From assembly GCA_963556495.2 (NCBI GenBank), contig OY747702.1, positions 45,582,680 through 45,646,679 on the forward strand: 64,000 nucleotides of DNA, read 5' to 3'. Under the pieces are notes generated by a model. It saw only the letters and a program-made list of their open reading frames with translations, did no database searches and was not told where the DNA came from. A program made the translations under genes and the position numbers. This stretch comes from Valencia hispanica. Taxonomy: Eukaryota > Chordata > Actinopteri > Cyprinodontiformes > Valenciidae. Positions 1 through 14,600 of the stretch are shown piece by piece. Within the stretch, counting starts at the first letter, position 1, and every line of letters begins with the position of its first letter.

Positions 1-1009
1 TACAAGCACACTAAACCCAGGTTAAGCATTTCCAACCCCAGATGTTCATTGGAGTTTCTTCCCAAACCTGGTCATTTTCAGTCCAAAAATCTCATATTTC
101 TTGTGGAGTTTGCCTCTCACATAGTGGTGGGTGATATAAAAGGTACAAGGTAGAAATTATATCAGTTTGGCCAAACGTAGAGATTTTGACCATACCGGCG
201 TACTGCGATTGTGCATTTTGATGATGTTATCAAGCTGTCATCAAGGAGGATAAATACTGATGTTCAGTGTTTGTCTTTACGTTACATATTGCAAGTTTAA
301 AATTTGCTGTTTTCCATTTAAAATGGAGGGGGAAAAATGGAATTTGAAGCATTTTTAATTTAAATATGTGTAGCTTTATTTTTTTGCGATGTTAAATTTA
401 TAAATAAGTAACCAGGAAAGAAGACTATTTTGAACTTTGTTTTCATAACATAAAAAGAATATTTTTTGAACGCATTTTGCACAATAAATGTTCTTTAAAT
501 GGCATTCTAAACTTTTTTGAAGTTGTTTTGCTGCAATGTATCTGGAAAGTGAGAATGTTCATAAACACTCAATTTCACATATAAAGTAAAGAAACTAATA
601 TATCGCAATAGATATCGTTGCCGCACATTCTTTGGATTATATTGCAATGTAGATTTGAGGCCATATCGCCCTGCCCTTACTCTCGCCCTCCTGTTTCCAT
701 GTTTTTGCGGAAAGAAATTTCGATAAACGAGAAGCCCCGTTCTCAACTGATTTGTGAATGCGAAGAATTTATACCCTGGAAAAACTCTGGTGGGTTTTAG
801 GTCATTTTGAGCTTTTACATAGGTGATGGCATGAAAAGGATTCATTATTTGCCATTTATTTTGCGTTTTTTATTATATTACATATACAATGGAAGCATTG
901 AAATTGTAGCACTCATCTGTTTTCAACCATGAAGCAGAAAAAAAACATCTAATCTCTTGTATTTTAAATATGATAATCATATGAAACTTATTTGTGTCTT
1001 TTTTCAATG
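1..1009. other. AT-rich intron sequence of sept6, nothing recognised
   Basis: No exon resembling the next septin segment is seen here, so the following sept6 exon must lie left of the window. Short open frames on both strands have no recognisable protein features. Confidence 0.5.
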
Positions 1010-1302
1010 GGTGATTTAAATGTATTTTATACACACATGTCTGAGAGTGTACAACGTCAGATTCTTCTACAGATTCGTCACAGGGCAACATAGAGACACG
1101 CAGGACAACAACCATGCACACAATTAACCTAACATTCATGTTTTTGGACTGTGGGAGGAAGCCGGAGTACCCGGAGAGAAGCAACGCATACATACGGAGA
1201 ACATGCAAATTCTAAACAGAAAGACCCCAGGTCAGGATTCGAATCCAGGACGTTCTTGCTGCAAGGCAAAAGGGCTACCAAGTGCTCCACTGTGCAGCCC
1301 TG
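1010..1302 (-). mobile_element. tRNA-derived SINE (V-SINE-like)
   Basis: Read on the minus strand, this starts with a tRNA-like head (GGGCTGCACAGTGG) and has a B-box-like GGATTCGAATCC at 1236-1247. It continues into the conserved fish SINE body (GGTACTCCGGCTTCCTCCCA) and fades into AT-rich sequence near 1010. It lies in sept6 intron 6. The head matches the fragment at 34766. Confidence 0.7.
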
Positions 1303-1814
1303 TAACGTTTATTCATCTGTCAAATACTCTCGGCTTTTCCAAACTGCACAGGAACCCATAAAACTTAACAAACTGTCTCCAAAATAGTAAAATGCACTAA
1401 CAAAAACATATTTCATGATTTATTTTTTACAAAAAGTGTCACAAGCAGCTGTAGAGTAGATCGGTGCACCTTGAACATTGCTCTATATATCGCTGATAAC
1501 CCTGTCAGCTCTAGGTTCTGATGCTACATTTTTAAAACATCACAAACTCTTTGTTATAGATCGGTCAAGAAACAGATCAATATGAAGCCATTAGTGACAT
1601 AAAAAATGTAAGTGCAAAGAGGTGCTGCTCTGATCTACACTCCATTGGCGAGAGAATATTGCAGCCAGTGAGGTTACATAACAGGTTTTCAGCTAGTTCA
1701 CTCTAACTGTTAGAGCTGAGGGGAAGCATGAAGTCAGGAAGTCGCTTCAGTAGCTCTGCAGAAAGGGAGAGCATGCTGCTGTCACTTCCTGAGCTAGAGG
1801 TAAGATAGGCTTAC

Positions 1815-4800
1815 CCTGCACCGTCCCCCAGGGGTACTGCCGAGCCTTCACCATCTTATTCCCGATCTTCACTTCCTCTGTGCTCCCCACCACGGCAAAG
1901 GGCAAATGGCTCTGTGAAGCAAAGAGGAAAGCACTGTTCGTGTACTGCTATGCACACCTGAAAATGGATATTGTCTTCAACTAGCATAATAAGGGTTTCT
2001 GCAGAGATCAGCTCATCTGATTTAATGCTTTTTAATGCAGTTTTTACTGCCATCAAAAGCACCCATGACAACTCATGAATACATATGTATATTAAAGTAA
2101 AGTCTGGAAACTCGATGTATTCTAATGCACCTTGAGGTAAATGTAATTTATGAATTGCCACTATAATCATTGAGCTAGTTTTGTCCTTTCCACATGTGAA
2201 ACATTTAACTTTTTTTAAATCCAGAACCATTGTCTGGAACAACTCAAACACCTTCATTGGATGCATATGAGCGGTGCTGCTGCACGGCGGTGTTCAGACA
2301 GCTGAGCACCTCCCGTTCTCAACGTCACGTCGAATCCAAATGACGCTCGATGTTCGGGCAGCGTTTACTACACCTGCAGTTGTGCCATTTGTGGCGGTCA
2401 CGGTATGTCCTGAAGACGTTCTGCTGTTGGTTATGGACAAGTAAATAGCCACAATTAACTGCTGTCTGCCTCTTCCAGCTCATTTGTGGCTGGCTAACTG
2501 CATGTGAGATTTCCCGGCATTGACACCCATTGTACCAAGCTTCATTTTTTTTCTTTTTTCTTTGCAAACACTGAAAAATGCTTCACCATCTTGACTATCA
2601 ACAGGCTGCAGTCATGTCCAGAATACCTTGTTTTTTTCCAGCCACTTTGCTTGAATTTGAATTTCCACATTCTCTACGCAAGCTTTTTGTTTTTCTCCCT
2701 ACCGCTCCAGCGCACGGCGTTTCTTTTCAAACATCTGGGTTCACGACTGTCTGCACGACAGGTCGCTAACAATTTCTGCATGTTGGCGCTAATGTACGTC
2801 GAATACACGGTTTAACAGTGAATCACCGTTTATAATTATAGAAATAATTTTCACAAAAACTACAGAAAGAATTTTAATGCTTATGAGAATCAGATTTAAT
2901 GCCTTTTAAAGGCCTCATTTTTTGCTAAATCTATTTTATGACCCGCATAAAGCCTGGTAACAATCCAAATGAAGTAGAAAAGCAAAGCAAACACTGTAGG
3001 AATGTCAGAGTACAGATCAGGGTTGATAAACAGCTAGCTGAACTGTGGTGGCTCATTATGTGTGACTGGAACCCGGCCCGCTGCCACATGGCTGACTTCC
3101 TGCAGCGTCAATCGACTGATTGTGCCGCTTTGAAAACATTTCTCCCTACGTGGGACGACCTCCAGTCCAGACCATGTGAGGAGAAACGACAAAGCCTGTC
3201 CCGACTCACATGACGTGTTGCTATATTGACAGGCGTTATTTATAAATGTGAATGTATGAACCTAGGGCTGGGCAATATATCGATTAAATCGATATATCGA
3301 ATTTTCTGTTTATGAGGACAGAATTCTTGGAATATCGGAAAAAAAATTTTCAACCATGCATCTCTTGGGTTCCCGTAGTTTAAATTAATGTTAGCCCACG
3401 TAAGGCCTTCCATCTTGTTTTAGAAGCATGTTTTACAGCATGTATTTATTTGGACTTTGAATTCAGGTCAACTCCTGACATGGGATGAATGAAATGGAAG
3501 CAAGTTTTGAAAAACATATTTTTTGCAGTTTTTGTTATTTCTTTTTAAGAACAAAAAGGGAGAAAAAAGTCAATTAATAATAAAAAAAATTTAAAAATAA
3601 CATTTTGCAAAAAAAGAAAATCGAAGATTTTATTTTTATTACACATCGCCACAACCACCTTTAATTTTTCCAGAACAGTTGAATAATGTTGAGCTTTTGA
3701 AAATAAATCTTTAAATTAAAAAAGAACTTTCTGATATATTGAAATAGTACCAAGGAATGTTAAATATTGACAAAAATACTGATTTGTTTTGTGTATTGAT
3801 GTTGACTGATTAAATTATTATATTGTGATAAAAAATGTTTCCACACTCTTCTTCTTATCTCTTTATGCTTTTCCCTTCAGGGGGTCACCATTTTGTACTC
3901 TACCTTCACACCAACTAACTTCATGCTCTCTTTAGCCACACGCATAAATCTCCTTTATGAACTTCCTCTAGGCCTCCTTCCACGTGGTTCCAACCTCCAC
4001 CATCCTTCTACCAATATAATCTATAGGTGTGTCCAAATTCAGAGGTTGCATCCTTTGAAGGCAGAATACATCACAGCGATGCGACAAAGGCTGTCCAAAT
4101 TCAAAGCCTCCTTCCAAACGTGGCCCACAAATATGTCCCTTTTGCCCCCAGATTTGAAGAGATGGCGTATTCTTCGGAAGTCCACCCTATTCCAAGATTC
4201 ATTTCGGGCCCAGTGGGAAATATTTGCTTTCTAACAATGGCGGACGAAGCAGGAGATGGAGCTGTAAGGAGTAAAGCTTTGAATATAAATCTGGTGGGAC
4301 AAAACTTAAGAGCTTAAGTCAGCTTAAATATTTTTTTATAAAAATATAAATTTTATTCATTAATTTAATTAATTAAAAAGATTGAATACGTAATTTAAAA
4401 AAAAAAATTTTAAAAAACAGAGCAAGGTTTTGAGCTTAATTTTTACCTGCTTGTGATGGTAAAAGTTTTGTCGTGGTTGCTAGGCGACTGGACTTACACA
4501 GAGGTGAGGATGGAAATAAATCTGAAGGCCAGACAGTCCCATTTAATTTCGACCCACTTGCGCTCTACACGGCTGATGAAGGACCCAGCCCTCCCAGTCT
4601 ACGTTGGCCGGGTCCTTCAATAGTTGCGGCCCATGAATTTGGACACATCCATTGTCTCTCCAATTAACTTTTCCAAACCATCTCAGTCTGGCCCTCCTCT
4701 TCTCCGTCGATCAACAGCAGTCTAATTTCCACCAGCGCCTTGTAGGTCAACAACAGCACCGGCACTAACCCGATCCGGTATGGAGTCCATGTTTGTCATT

Positions 4801-7800
4801 ACCTCTGCTAAGGAGGTTATGTTTTCGCCAGGGTTTGTTTATCTGTTAGTTAGCAACATAACTCAAAAAGTTATAGACAGATTTTTGATGATATATTCAG
4901 CAAATGTCTGCAATGAAACCAGGAACAATTGATTCGAATTGTGGGGTGATACGAAGACCGCCATTACCGATTAATAATTACCTGATTTTCGTGAATAGCT
5001 ACTGAACTAACAATGATATCAGTGTGAATCCTGTTGCTGAAGGTTTGTTTTCATGGTCATGGAATCTAAAAAAAACGTAAGAAAAGCTGCCTTGGTGGAG
5101 GTCTGAGCTCTCCGAGTGCTTTTGTAGTTTCCATATTTGATTTGGCCTAGGTTGCCCCTTCCTTACACAACCCTCTACATCTATCTGAACTTGGGACCGG
5201 CACAATTAATCACAGGGTTGTGACCCCTTGTGGTGGCGTTGTATGTAAACTAACATCGCTATACAGTAGCCACTTCATAAATGAGGTCGAAATGTCAGCC
5301 TTACGTTCATGGTGGAGTTGATTTCTGCCACGGATTCGTCATCAGTTGGGAACTGGTAAATCTGAACCCCGTTGCTGACCAGCTCACTGGTGATTTTGAT
5401 TTTGAACTTGGCCAGTTCGCTCTTGGAGATGGCATCCGACTTGGCAATGATGGGGACGATGTTGACCTGAAGGTGAGAAATGAACCAAAGCTTTAAAATA
5501 AAAAATGACATCTTCAATTATCCAGCTAAATTTAGACCATCCTAAAAGCGCTTTTCAAATGCTGTCTGCTCTGCTTCTGTAGTGCAGATTTAGAGAAGCT
5601 CTGATCTATTTTTGCTAAGGCTCTAACTGAACATAAAGACATTACAGATCAGCTAATGTAAGAGCGGTAGCCCTGACTGAATAAAACATGGGCTTCCAAG
5701 TTGTTTAGAAATTTTTTCTTGCTCTTTTGCCGATTCATTCTTTCAAAGTATTGGTCAATTCATACCAGACTGTTTTGGAAAAGAAAAAAAGATGCCGATT
5801 CATGCATCCTTGGGGTTATTTGTTGAATTGGAAAAGAAGGGAATTCACTCGGGGCCGACTTCAGCAGATAACAGAAACCCTAGATGTGTCACAGCAGCTG
5901 CTAATGTTCTGTTTCAACCTCCATCTGTCAATGAACTGAATGCTGGATTTGAAATTATTGGCAGCCTGATGAAAGTCTTCTAGAGTTCAGGAAAGGTACT
6001 TCACAGGTAGTGACGTTAACTGTGCTAATCACCAATAGAAGATGCAGAGGCCAGTTTAAAAACATTTTTTTCCAGATCATTGTCTTTGTTCTATAATATT
6101 AGGAAAATCCTGTTTCACAGCAACTCCAGTTAATTTCCGAGTTGGACGTCTCCCTTGCTCCTAAAAATTAATAATTAATATTCACTTATTGTGGGAAGGA
6201 TAAAAAAATTATATATTCTGTACTTAAAAAGAAATCTCAATCTGCTCAAATTGGTATCAACAGGTCATTGTAGTTCTACAGAACTAAGAAACTGGCCTTA
6301 TTTTATAGCATACAGCCACATTTTTATGAGTGAAGAGACTAAAATGGAAGCTGCTTGCTTCAGAATCGAATAACAGAAAGAAAAAAATGCAGTTAGGTTT
6401 TAATCAAATAATTTAATATTTGCAAGTTGTCCTAATAGATGCTGTAGGATTACAGAGGCAGGATAAGCTCTGGTAGGGTCTGTTCTGGTATGATCCTAGA
6501 GCTGGCTGCTACAAAATGAGAGTCTGCCTCCCACGCAACATTTTTCCTGTCCTTTGAACTTCACGAGAGCCCCTTGTAACTAATAGCAATGAATGCTCTG
6601 GGTCATGTGAACAAAAACACACACCAAACACGCTCTTTGTGCAAATGTGCTACAGCAGAAAGAGCCTCAAAGAAGCCAGGCAGTCGTCTCTGTGCAGACC
6701 GCATTACACAGCTGACCTGCACTTACAGAAGCAGAGCCAACGCACATCCAGGGAAGTTTACAACTCATCTCTTGAGGTTTTTTTTTTAGATCCGTTGCTT
6801 CTAACATCCACGCAGAGCTAAAAGATCTATCTTAACACATAGGGAACATTTGATTTCATTAATGCAATTATCATCTGAGCAACGCTCACCTTGCTGTCGA
6901 GTTTTTTCATCGTCACCAGGTCCAGGGATTTCAGCGAGTGTCCCGTCGGGGCGATAAAATATAAGCAAGCGTGGATGCGGGTGTCATGGTAGCTGTGCAG
7001 CGTGCGCTTGATTTTCAGCTCCTCCTGGAGGTACGCTTCAAACTGAGTGTCAATGAACTCCACAATGGATTTGTAGCTGGACAATGAGAAGGATGGGGAA
7101 GCAATTTAGTATTTCCTCCTTTTGTTAGGACTGTTCTTTATCAGCAGAAGGCATGCTTGGTTTAACCAAACAAGCCTCTGAGTCATTTCAACAAACAAAG
7201 TCCTACTTTAATAATAAACAACTTTGAAACTGATCTGTAGACTTAAGAAAATATATACTGTAATGTAATTTTCATTGCTAAAATAGGTAATCATGTTATT
7301 ACTGAAGTTGTTATGTGTATCAAAAGTAAAGCTACAACAACAAATACAGGGCACTGTTAAGAGAAATAACATATTAAATTCCGTTTTAAATATATACCAA
7401 CCAATGAATTATTCTTTCTGGACACTGTTTTTTTTTCAAGCCCTAACTGAGTCTTTAAAAGCAAGGAAATGAAGAACCTGCTTTTTATATCTTGTTACTA
7501 GACCAGATACCAGTAAGGTATACAAAGCTCTGAAAAAGTTATAGTCGGAAAATACGCTAAAAGCTTCTGCCATGGGTTTGCAATTCTTTTTAACGAGATT
7601 CCAGATAAAGTGCTGGAGTAAGCGAAGACTGTTCCAGCTGTATGGAGATAGACCGAGTCAGCAGGCTAAGAGGAGGCCACTACCTTGTTTCCTCACCTTG
7701 AAGAAAGACAAATTCTCCTGTTTGGACATTTTTTCTGGCTTGGAAAAGACAAACAATGCATAAAGAAAACGTGAACCCTAATCACTCTTACTGAGACAAA

Positions 7801-10800
7801 TCTGGTTAGAGAATAGAGAATAGGGATGTAAGAAAATATCGATACACCGATATATCGTGATATTTTATTTCCCGATATTGTATCGATTTTCAAAATAAAA
7901 AGTATCGATTTATTGTATTTATTTTTTAGGATTTGAATGGAACCATTAATGATGTCATTTTTGTAGTAAAATTAAAAGCATGACTGGTAGTTTGTGGCGG
8001 TTGTCACCTTCTTCGTTCCAGTAATTACTAATAAAACTCGATGTGTTAAAGTATGATACAGGTTGGAGTGTTTAGAATGCTGACAGTTTTCCTACTGTCA
8101 CAATATATCGTCTTACTCATAGTATCGCAATATATTGTGATATATCGTATGGTCTCCATGTATCGCGATACATATTGTATCGCCAGATTTTTACTAATAC
8201 ACATCCCTAATAGAGGTTATTTTCTCTGTTGTTTACTGCTGTAAAGTATCCTTGTGTGTCATGAAAGGCGCTTATAAATAAAATGTATTGTTATTATTAT
8301 TATACCGTTAATCCCTACGTAAAACCACAGTATTTCTACTCAAGAAAGTGCCCCAGTTGTTAATAATTTTCACAGCTTAATAGCTATTGTCAGTCAAGTT
8401 TATGCAAAGTTTTCACTTAACAAGCCTTTTAAAAGAAACTTCGCAACATTGACAAAATGTGTTTACTGATTCTAGCCCTGTAGCGACGCGTCAATGACGT
8501 CGACGACTCTGTTCTAAAAAATAGCAGACGTCAAATCCGGTAAAAAAAAGAAAAATCCGGTAGTCGACGCACCACGCCCACTCGCCACACGCATGTGAGT
8601 GACCAAAACAAAGCAGCATGGAGAACGAAACTGTCTCTAACCACCTCTCAGGCTCAGCAGCCTGCATATGGGAATAAATCCCTGCCATAAATCAAGAGCG
8701 TATTTAGTCAATTTCAGAGCATTATTATGCTTTTCTCCCTCAGAATACTCTGTTCACACTCAAAAAGTTCCTTCTTGTGTTCAAATGTATTCTTGCACTT
8801 GAATTGACTCCTCTGCTTTTGAGCTTCATTACTCTGTGCTCAGATCTCTTCTCTGCACTTTCAAAACCTGCTCACGCAGATTTTTCCTGTGCGCTTGTTA
8901 TTGAGGCGAAATAACCCTGCCAAAAGTCCCCCAGCCAATAGGAAGCCAGATATGTTGCTGACCAATCAGCTTGTCACAGTCTTCGTTTGGGTGCGCTCGT
9001 TTTACTCCCACCAGCAAAGGTTTTGCATCTCATTAAACCATTAAAGTGAATACGGTCATCATATGGTCATATGGCCCCCTCAACATTAAAAATAATTCTT
9101 GCTTCAGGTTCCCGATTTCCAATATTAGCCATGTTGGCTGATCATCAGCTTCGTTCCGTTAAGCTGTTAGCAAGACCGTTAGGGCTGAGGTTTCTTCTTC
9201 CACTATCAATGATGAGCGCGCCTAATGGAGTATCTTAAAACGAGCGCACCCCAAAGAAGACTGTGACGAGCTGATTGGTCAGCATCATATCTGGCTTCCT
9301 ATTGGCTGGGGGACTTTTGGCAGGGTTATTTTGCCTCTATATCAAGCGCACAGGAGAAATCTGCGAGAGCAGGTTTTGAAAGCGCAGAGAAGAGATCAGA
9401 GCACAGAGGAATGAAGCTCAAACGCAGAGGAGTCAAGTTAAGAGCAAGAACACATGTTTGAACGCAAGAAGGAACGTTTTGAGTGTGAACAAAGTGTTTT
9501 GAGGGAGAAAAGCATAAGATCTGAGCATAAAAACAACAAATAATGCACTGAAATTGACAAAATACGCTCTTGAATAATGACAGGGATTTATTCCCATACC
9601 TGTACTCCCAAGCTCTACATGTCACCAGAACGCAACCCGCCGCCCTACCTCAAAGGTGTGGGAATACTCGCAGCCAGAAGCGTCAAGGTATAGTTATTTG
9701 CAGTCTTTGCAAGATGGAGCTGGCATATCACACCAGCTCAACTTCTATGTGGGAACATCTGAAGCGGAGGCATCCCATTGTTACTCATGACGCCGGAGAA
9801 CAGAAGTAAGTAATGTTACTATCACCAATGTTTGCCGTACTAATTGCACGTTTGTGTAACGTTAGTAGTGCATTGTATTGTGTAACGTGTGCTTAAGCTC
9901 TGCTCACTTCGGTGGTGCGAGCTAACTGTGTTTGGTTTCTGATAGTAGCTAGTCACTAAACAGCTGTGTTTACCTAACATTAGTTAGAAATAGCATATAA
10001 TGCTGGCATGAATGGTAACGGTGGCTAACTTACAGCTAACAGAACACAGCTATCTAGTCACAAGCGTCAGCGTACAGCGAATTGGCATCACCAAAGTGAC
10101 GAGCTACTAGTCATTAGAATAGTCAACTATTCAATAAAATAACCGCCCGAATAATCGTTCTTAAAATAATTATTTACCTCCAGCCCTAATTTTTTTTGTT
10201 TTCTCCCATTATTCATCACCCAGTGCTCCTACCTAGTTCCAGTCCTGGGGTTCCACTCTCCCTCTGCCAGCCCTGGGAGGGCCCCGCACTGAAACCCAAG
10301 CCTCCTTCATGCTTGGGCAGTGAGCAGGCCCTTCTTTTCACCTAATGGGGCGGGGTTTCCCTGGCTGGACGTAGTGCGTGGAAGGATCATGTTATTCCAG
10401 CCAGATCCTCCCCAACCCTTCAGGCGCCCCGGCCGGCCAGGAGGAGGCAGTATCCAGGCCCAGGAGTAGTGCATGTTTTTGAAAAGCCCAGCCCTAATTG
10501 ATTCCTAATTCCCTCTTCACAAGAACTTGAACAAGCTGCAGGAAAACATGGAAATAAGAGAACAATGACCCCATGTACTGCGCACGGTTTGAGGTCGTAC
10601 TAAAGATATCTCACCTGGCCTGCAGCAGTTCGCAGATCACATGACTAAAACTGTTTGTTCTTGTATAACGTGCTGTAGGTAATTTCTTTTGGAGCGTACA
10701 ACTGGAACACAGCAAAGATTGGACGCAACTAGAGATTTAGTGTTCACATGATACCTCCCACTCCCTAAGGGTGCAAAGTTAGCTCTCACTACTGTATTTG

Positions 10801-11604
10801 CTGTGCGTGTCTGGTAACAAAATCTTACGGCTGTATACGAACTGACCCCAGGGCTGTAGTATCCTTCTGATCTTTCAATATACTCAATGGCCTGGGATCA
10901 AACCTGAAGGCGCCATCATTACTGCTCCAAAATCAGGGTAGCATATAGGATCCCACATCTTTACCTGTCTTCCTTATTAATCTGGTCTCCGAAGCCCACC
11001 GTGTTGACGACAGTCAGCTTGAGGCGCACGTTGCTCTCCTGGAGCTCATAGGTGTTGGACTTCAGCGTCACTCCTGGCTGGTTGTGCTGGGTGGGCTCGC
11101 CCTCAAACTTGGTGTTGAACAGCGTGTCCATCAGAGTGGACTTGCCAAGACCGGTCTCACCTGAACAACAGAAATAAGACATTGCATCACGGGGTGTCCA
11201 AAGCGTGGCCCGGGGGCCATTTGTGGCCCCTTGGACTGATTTTGTGGCCCCCCCACCTGCAATTCAAGGATAACAAGCTTAGTTGCCCAGAGCAGGTGGA
11301 TGATACAGATGGAAACTTTTTATTTTTAATTGGGGCAAAAAAAACAATTTTCTTAAACACAAAGTATTCATCTTTAAATAACACACTTTTTGCATTCTTT
11401 TGAAAGGACGACATCTATCCATTTAAAAAAAAGACAAATCCTGATTTTATTGCTTCGAACTGATGACATCTTCTATTTTTTAGTCCAATATACACCTGAC
11501 AAACATTTATTTTGACTAGGGATGTGTATTGGCAAAATCTGGTGATACGATACGTATCAAGATACAAGGTGGCGCGATACGATATTATTATTCATTTATT
11601 TATA

Positions 11605-11649
<45 letters not shown>

Positions 11650-14600
11650 AATAGTATCGCAATAATATATATATTATTGCGATACTATGGGTAAGACTAT
11701 ATATTGGGATTTTTAAAACTGAATTTAACTGTAGAACATCTCTCACAGCTTTCTAAACACTACAACCTGTTTCATACTTTATCACATCCAGTTTTATTAC
11801 TAGATCTAGTTGAACCACTGGAATGAAGAAGGTGAAAACAGCCACCAACTACCAGTCATACTTTTAATTTTACAAAAAAAATTATTATCATCATTAATGG
11901 TTCCGTTCAAATTCTAAAAAATAAAATTATAATAAAATCAATACATCGCTTTTTAATATCAATACAATATTGAGACATAAAATATCACGATATATCGGCG
12001 TATCGATATTTTCTTACATCCCTACTTTTAATAAGGCAAATCTGCAAAACCCTTCTGAAGTTATGGCTCTATAATACTTTACACATCTCTTTCCAATAAA
12101 TAAAAAATCTAACTTTTTTATTTGTTTAATAGAGCAATTACATTGTTGAGTAGAGTATCGGAGAAAGCTGTTTTGTTTCAGTCACCAGACTCATCCTGTT
12201 TTCACTCTGAGACAAATGGTAACGCTTCAGACACTCATTGTCTTTGATTCCACAATGGGGCCGAACATTTGTGGTCTAGGAACAGCTTCACTATTACTTT
12301 TAATATCGCATTTAGTAGATTTAAAAAAAACATCCCCAGTATAAATCTTTTATTAAAAATCTAAATTTTTTTGGCCCACAAGTCATTTTGACTTTATAAT
12401 TTTGACATACGTGACAATACGTTTGGACACCCCTGCGTTACATCAAAGACGCTGGCTCTTTTAATCGGCTTCATTTTTAAGCTCCTTTGACTATTTCAGT
12501 GAATGAGTGAATAAATCAGATGTGTAGATTTAAAGCTTGAAGGAGCTTTTAGACAAATTTTTAAATGCTTACCGGCATAAAAGCAGTTTCTTAGTTATGC
12601 ATTCTGACTGTATTCAGTAAGAGGCTGTCAGATGACTCAGATATGGAGCTCCCTCAGATAAAAAATCTATTTTTATTCATCCAAACCTGACCTAAGGCCT
12701 GTGCTAACTCCTTTCTATATGAAATATCACCATGCACTGGATATTACATTTTTGCTGTGAAAATTCAACAGATATCCATTAAAGACCATACACTCATTTT
12801 TATTACATGTATAATAGTGAACATACTATGGCATCATGCCTGAGGTGCCTGAAAGACAACTGAGAATAACGCTTCTGAAAAACCACTTTTACGGTAATAA
12901 CTATGAGATTTTGGCAGATATGTTTGGCTTCCTTATTGTTATTTTTCAAATTATAGCCACAGAAATAACCAAAGCCTTATGTTCTGCTTATTCTACCGAG
13001 AATATATTGCCCTGCAACATTATTCATGCACCTTAAACCTTTCCATATTTGTCAGATTACTAAATTCAATCTATTTTATTAGGATTTTATGTCATAGACC
13101 AACACAAAACAGTGCATCACTGACGTGAGAAGAAAGGAAGCATGGTTTAAAAAAAAAAGAAAAAACGTACCCCTAAAAAAAATCATCTGAATTAGTTGCA
13201 TTTCAAAAACTGAACACTACATGTCCACCTAAAAGACACCATCCCCTCCATGAAACAAGGCGGTGGGAAGCAGGAAGGTTTCAGTAAATTACATTCAACT
13301 GAAACTGCTCTTCTTTAAGAGTTTCCAACGGTATTTTGAGTCAGTATGATGCTGACTGGTGATGTTGGACCTGACATCAGCGTTTGACGCTGTGCACCAT
13401 CCGACTCTGTGCACCATCCGACTCTGTTCGATAGGCTGAGATGCTGGGCCGGTGTGTCGGGCACTGCGCTAAAATGGATGACTTCATACCTTTTAAATAG
13501 ATCTGTTTTTTCTAGCTTCTCCATCCTATAGATCTGCATCCTACCCTGTATCTTGTGGTGTTCCTCAGGGCTCTGTTTTAGGCCCCATGCTGTTTTTGCT
13601 TTATCTGCTTCCGCTCGGCTCCATGTTGTCCTCCTTCGAGGACGTCTCTACCACTGTTACGCGGATGATATACAGCTCTATACGTCTTTTCTTCCAAATT
13701 AAATTTCCGAGCTCAGTATCTTGTTAAATTGCTTAAATGCTGTGAAAGCTTGGATGGCTGATTATTTTCTACAACTGAACGAAGACAAAACAGAAATGAT
13801 CATCTTTGCATCTGGGAATAATTTAGGAAAGATTAAGGACTTTTTAGTACCCCTAGGTCTCCCTGTTAAGCACTCTGTTAAAAACCTTGGAATAATGTTT
13901 GACTCTGCTTTCATGTTCGATAACCATGTTAAATTGTTGACGAGAAATTGTTTTTATCATCTAAGAAATATTGTTAAACTAAGCCATGTAGTCTCTCATC
14001 CAGAGATGGGAGTTCCTATTCATGCGTTTGTTTCATCTCGGTTGGACTATTGTAATGCACTCTATACTTGTTTATTCGAAACCTCTCTTGCGCGTCTGCA
14101 GACTGTTCAAAACGCAGAGCTAGACGTGGTTGACTGTGGTTAAAACAAAGCCATATAGGAACCGTTTATGATCCGCGATCCCAATGTGTCTCAATAATCG
14201 CCGTATAAAGCTTGAATATCTATGCAATACATGTGGTATCTATACACAATGTGCATACTTTCATATCAGCATTGAGGACTTCATCTTCATCACTATGGCA
14301 ACTAAACCAGACCCCATCAACAAGTCGAGTTAGCATACTGTGATTTCTCGTGTGAAACAAGTATCAGGTGTCGAGCCTTGCGGGATGTGACAGCATGCAG
14401 AGGTTTGTTGCACTCACCAACGCAGAGGATGTTAAAGCAGAAACCACGGTTCACAGACTTGTTGACCAGCTGGTCCGGCATGCTGTCAAAGCCAACATGG
14501 CCTGCCAGAGGCACGGCGCGGACTCCGTTGCCCTGAAACCAAAAGAAAATCAGTTTAGTGTCTGCAGATGTATCGCCATCATGTCTGGGTTCACCTTCTG

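Noticed and set aside
5275..5517. Start of a separate gene at the Met upstream of VNIVPIIAK
   Set aside because: The segment is septin exon 5 with a clean acceptor at 5467-5468. The upstream residues are intron.
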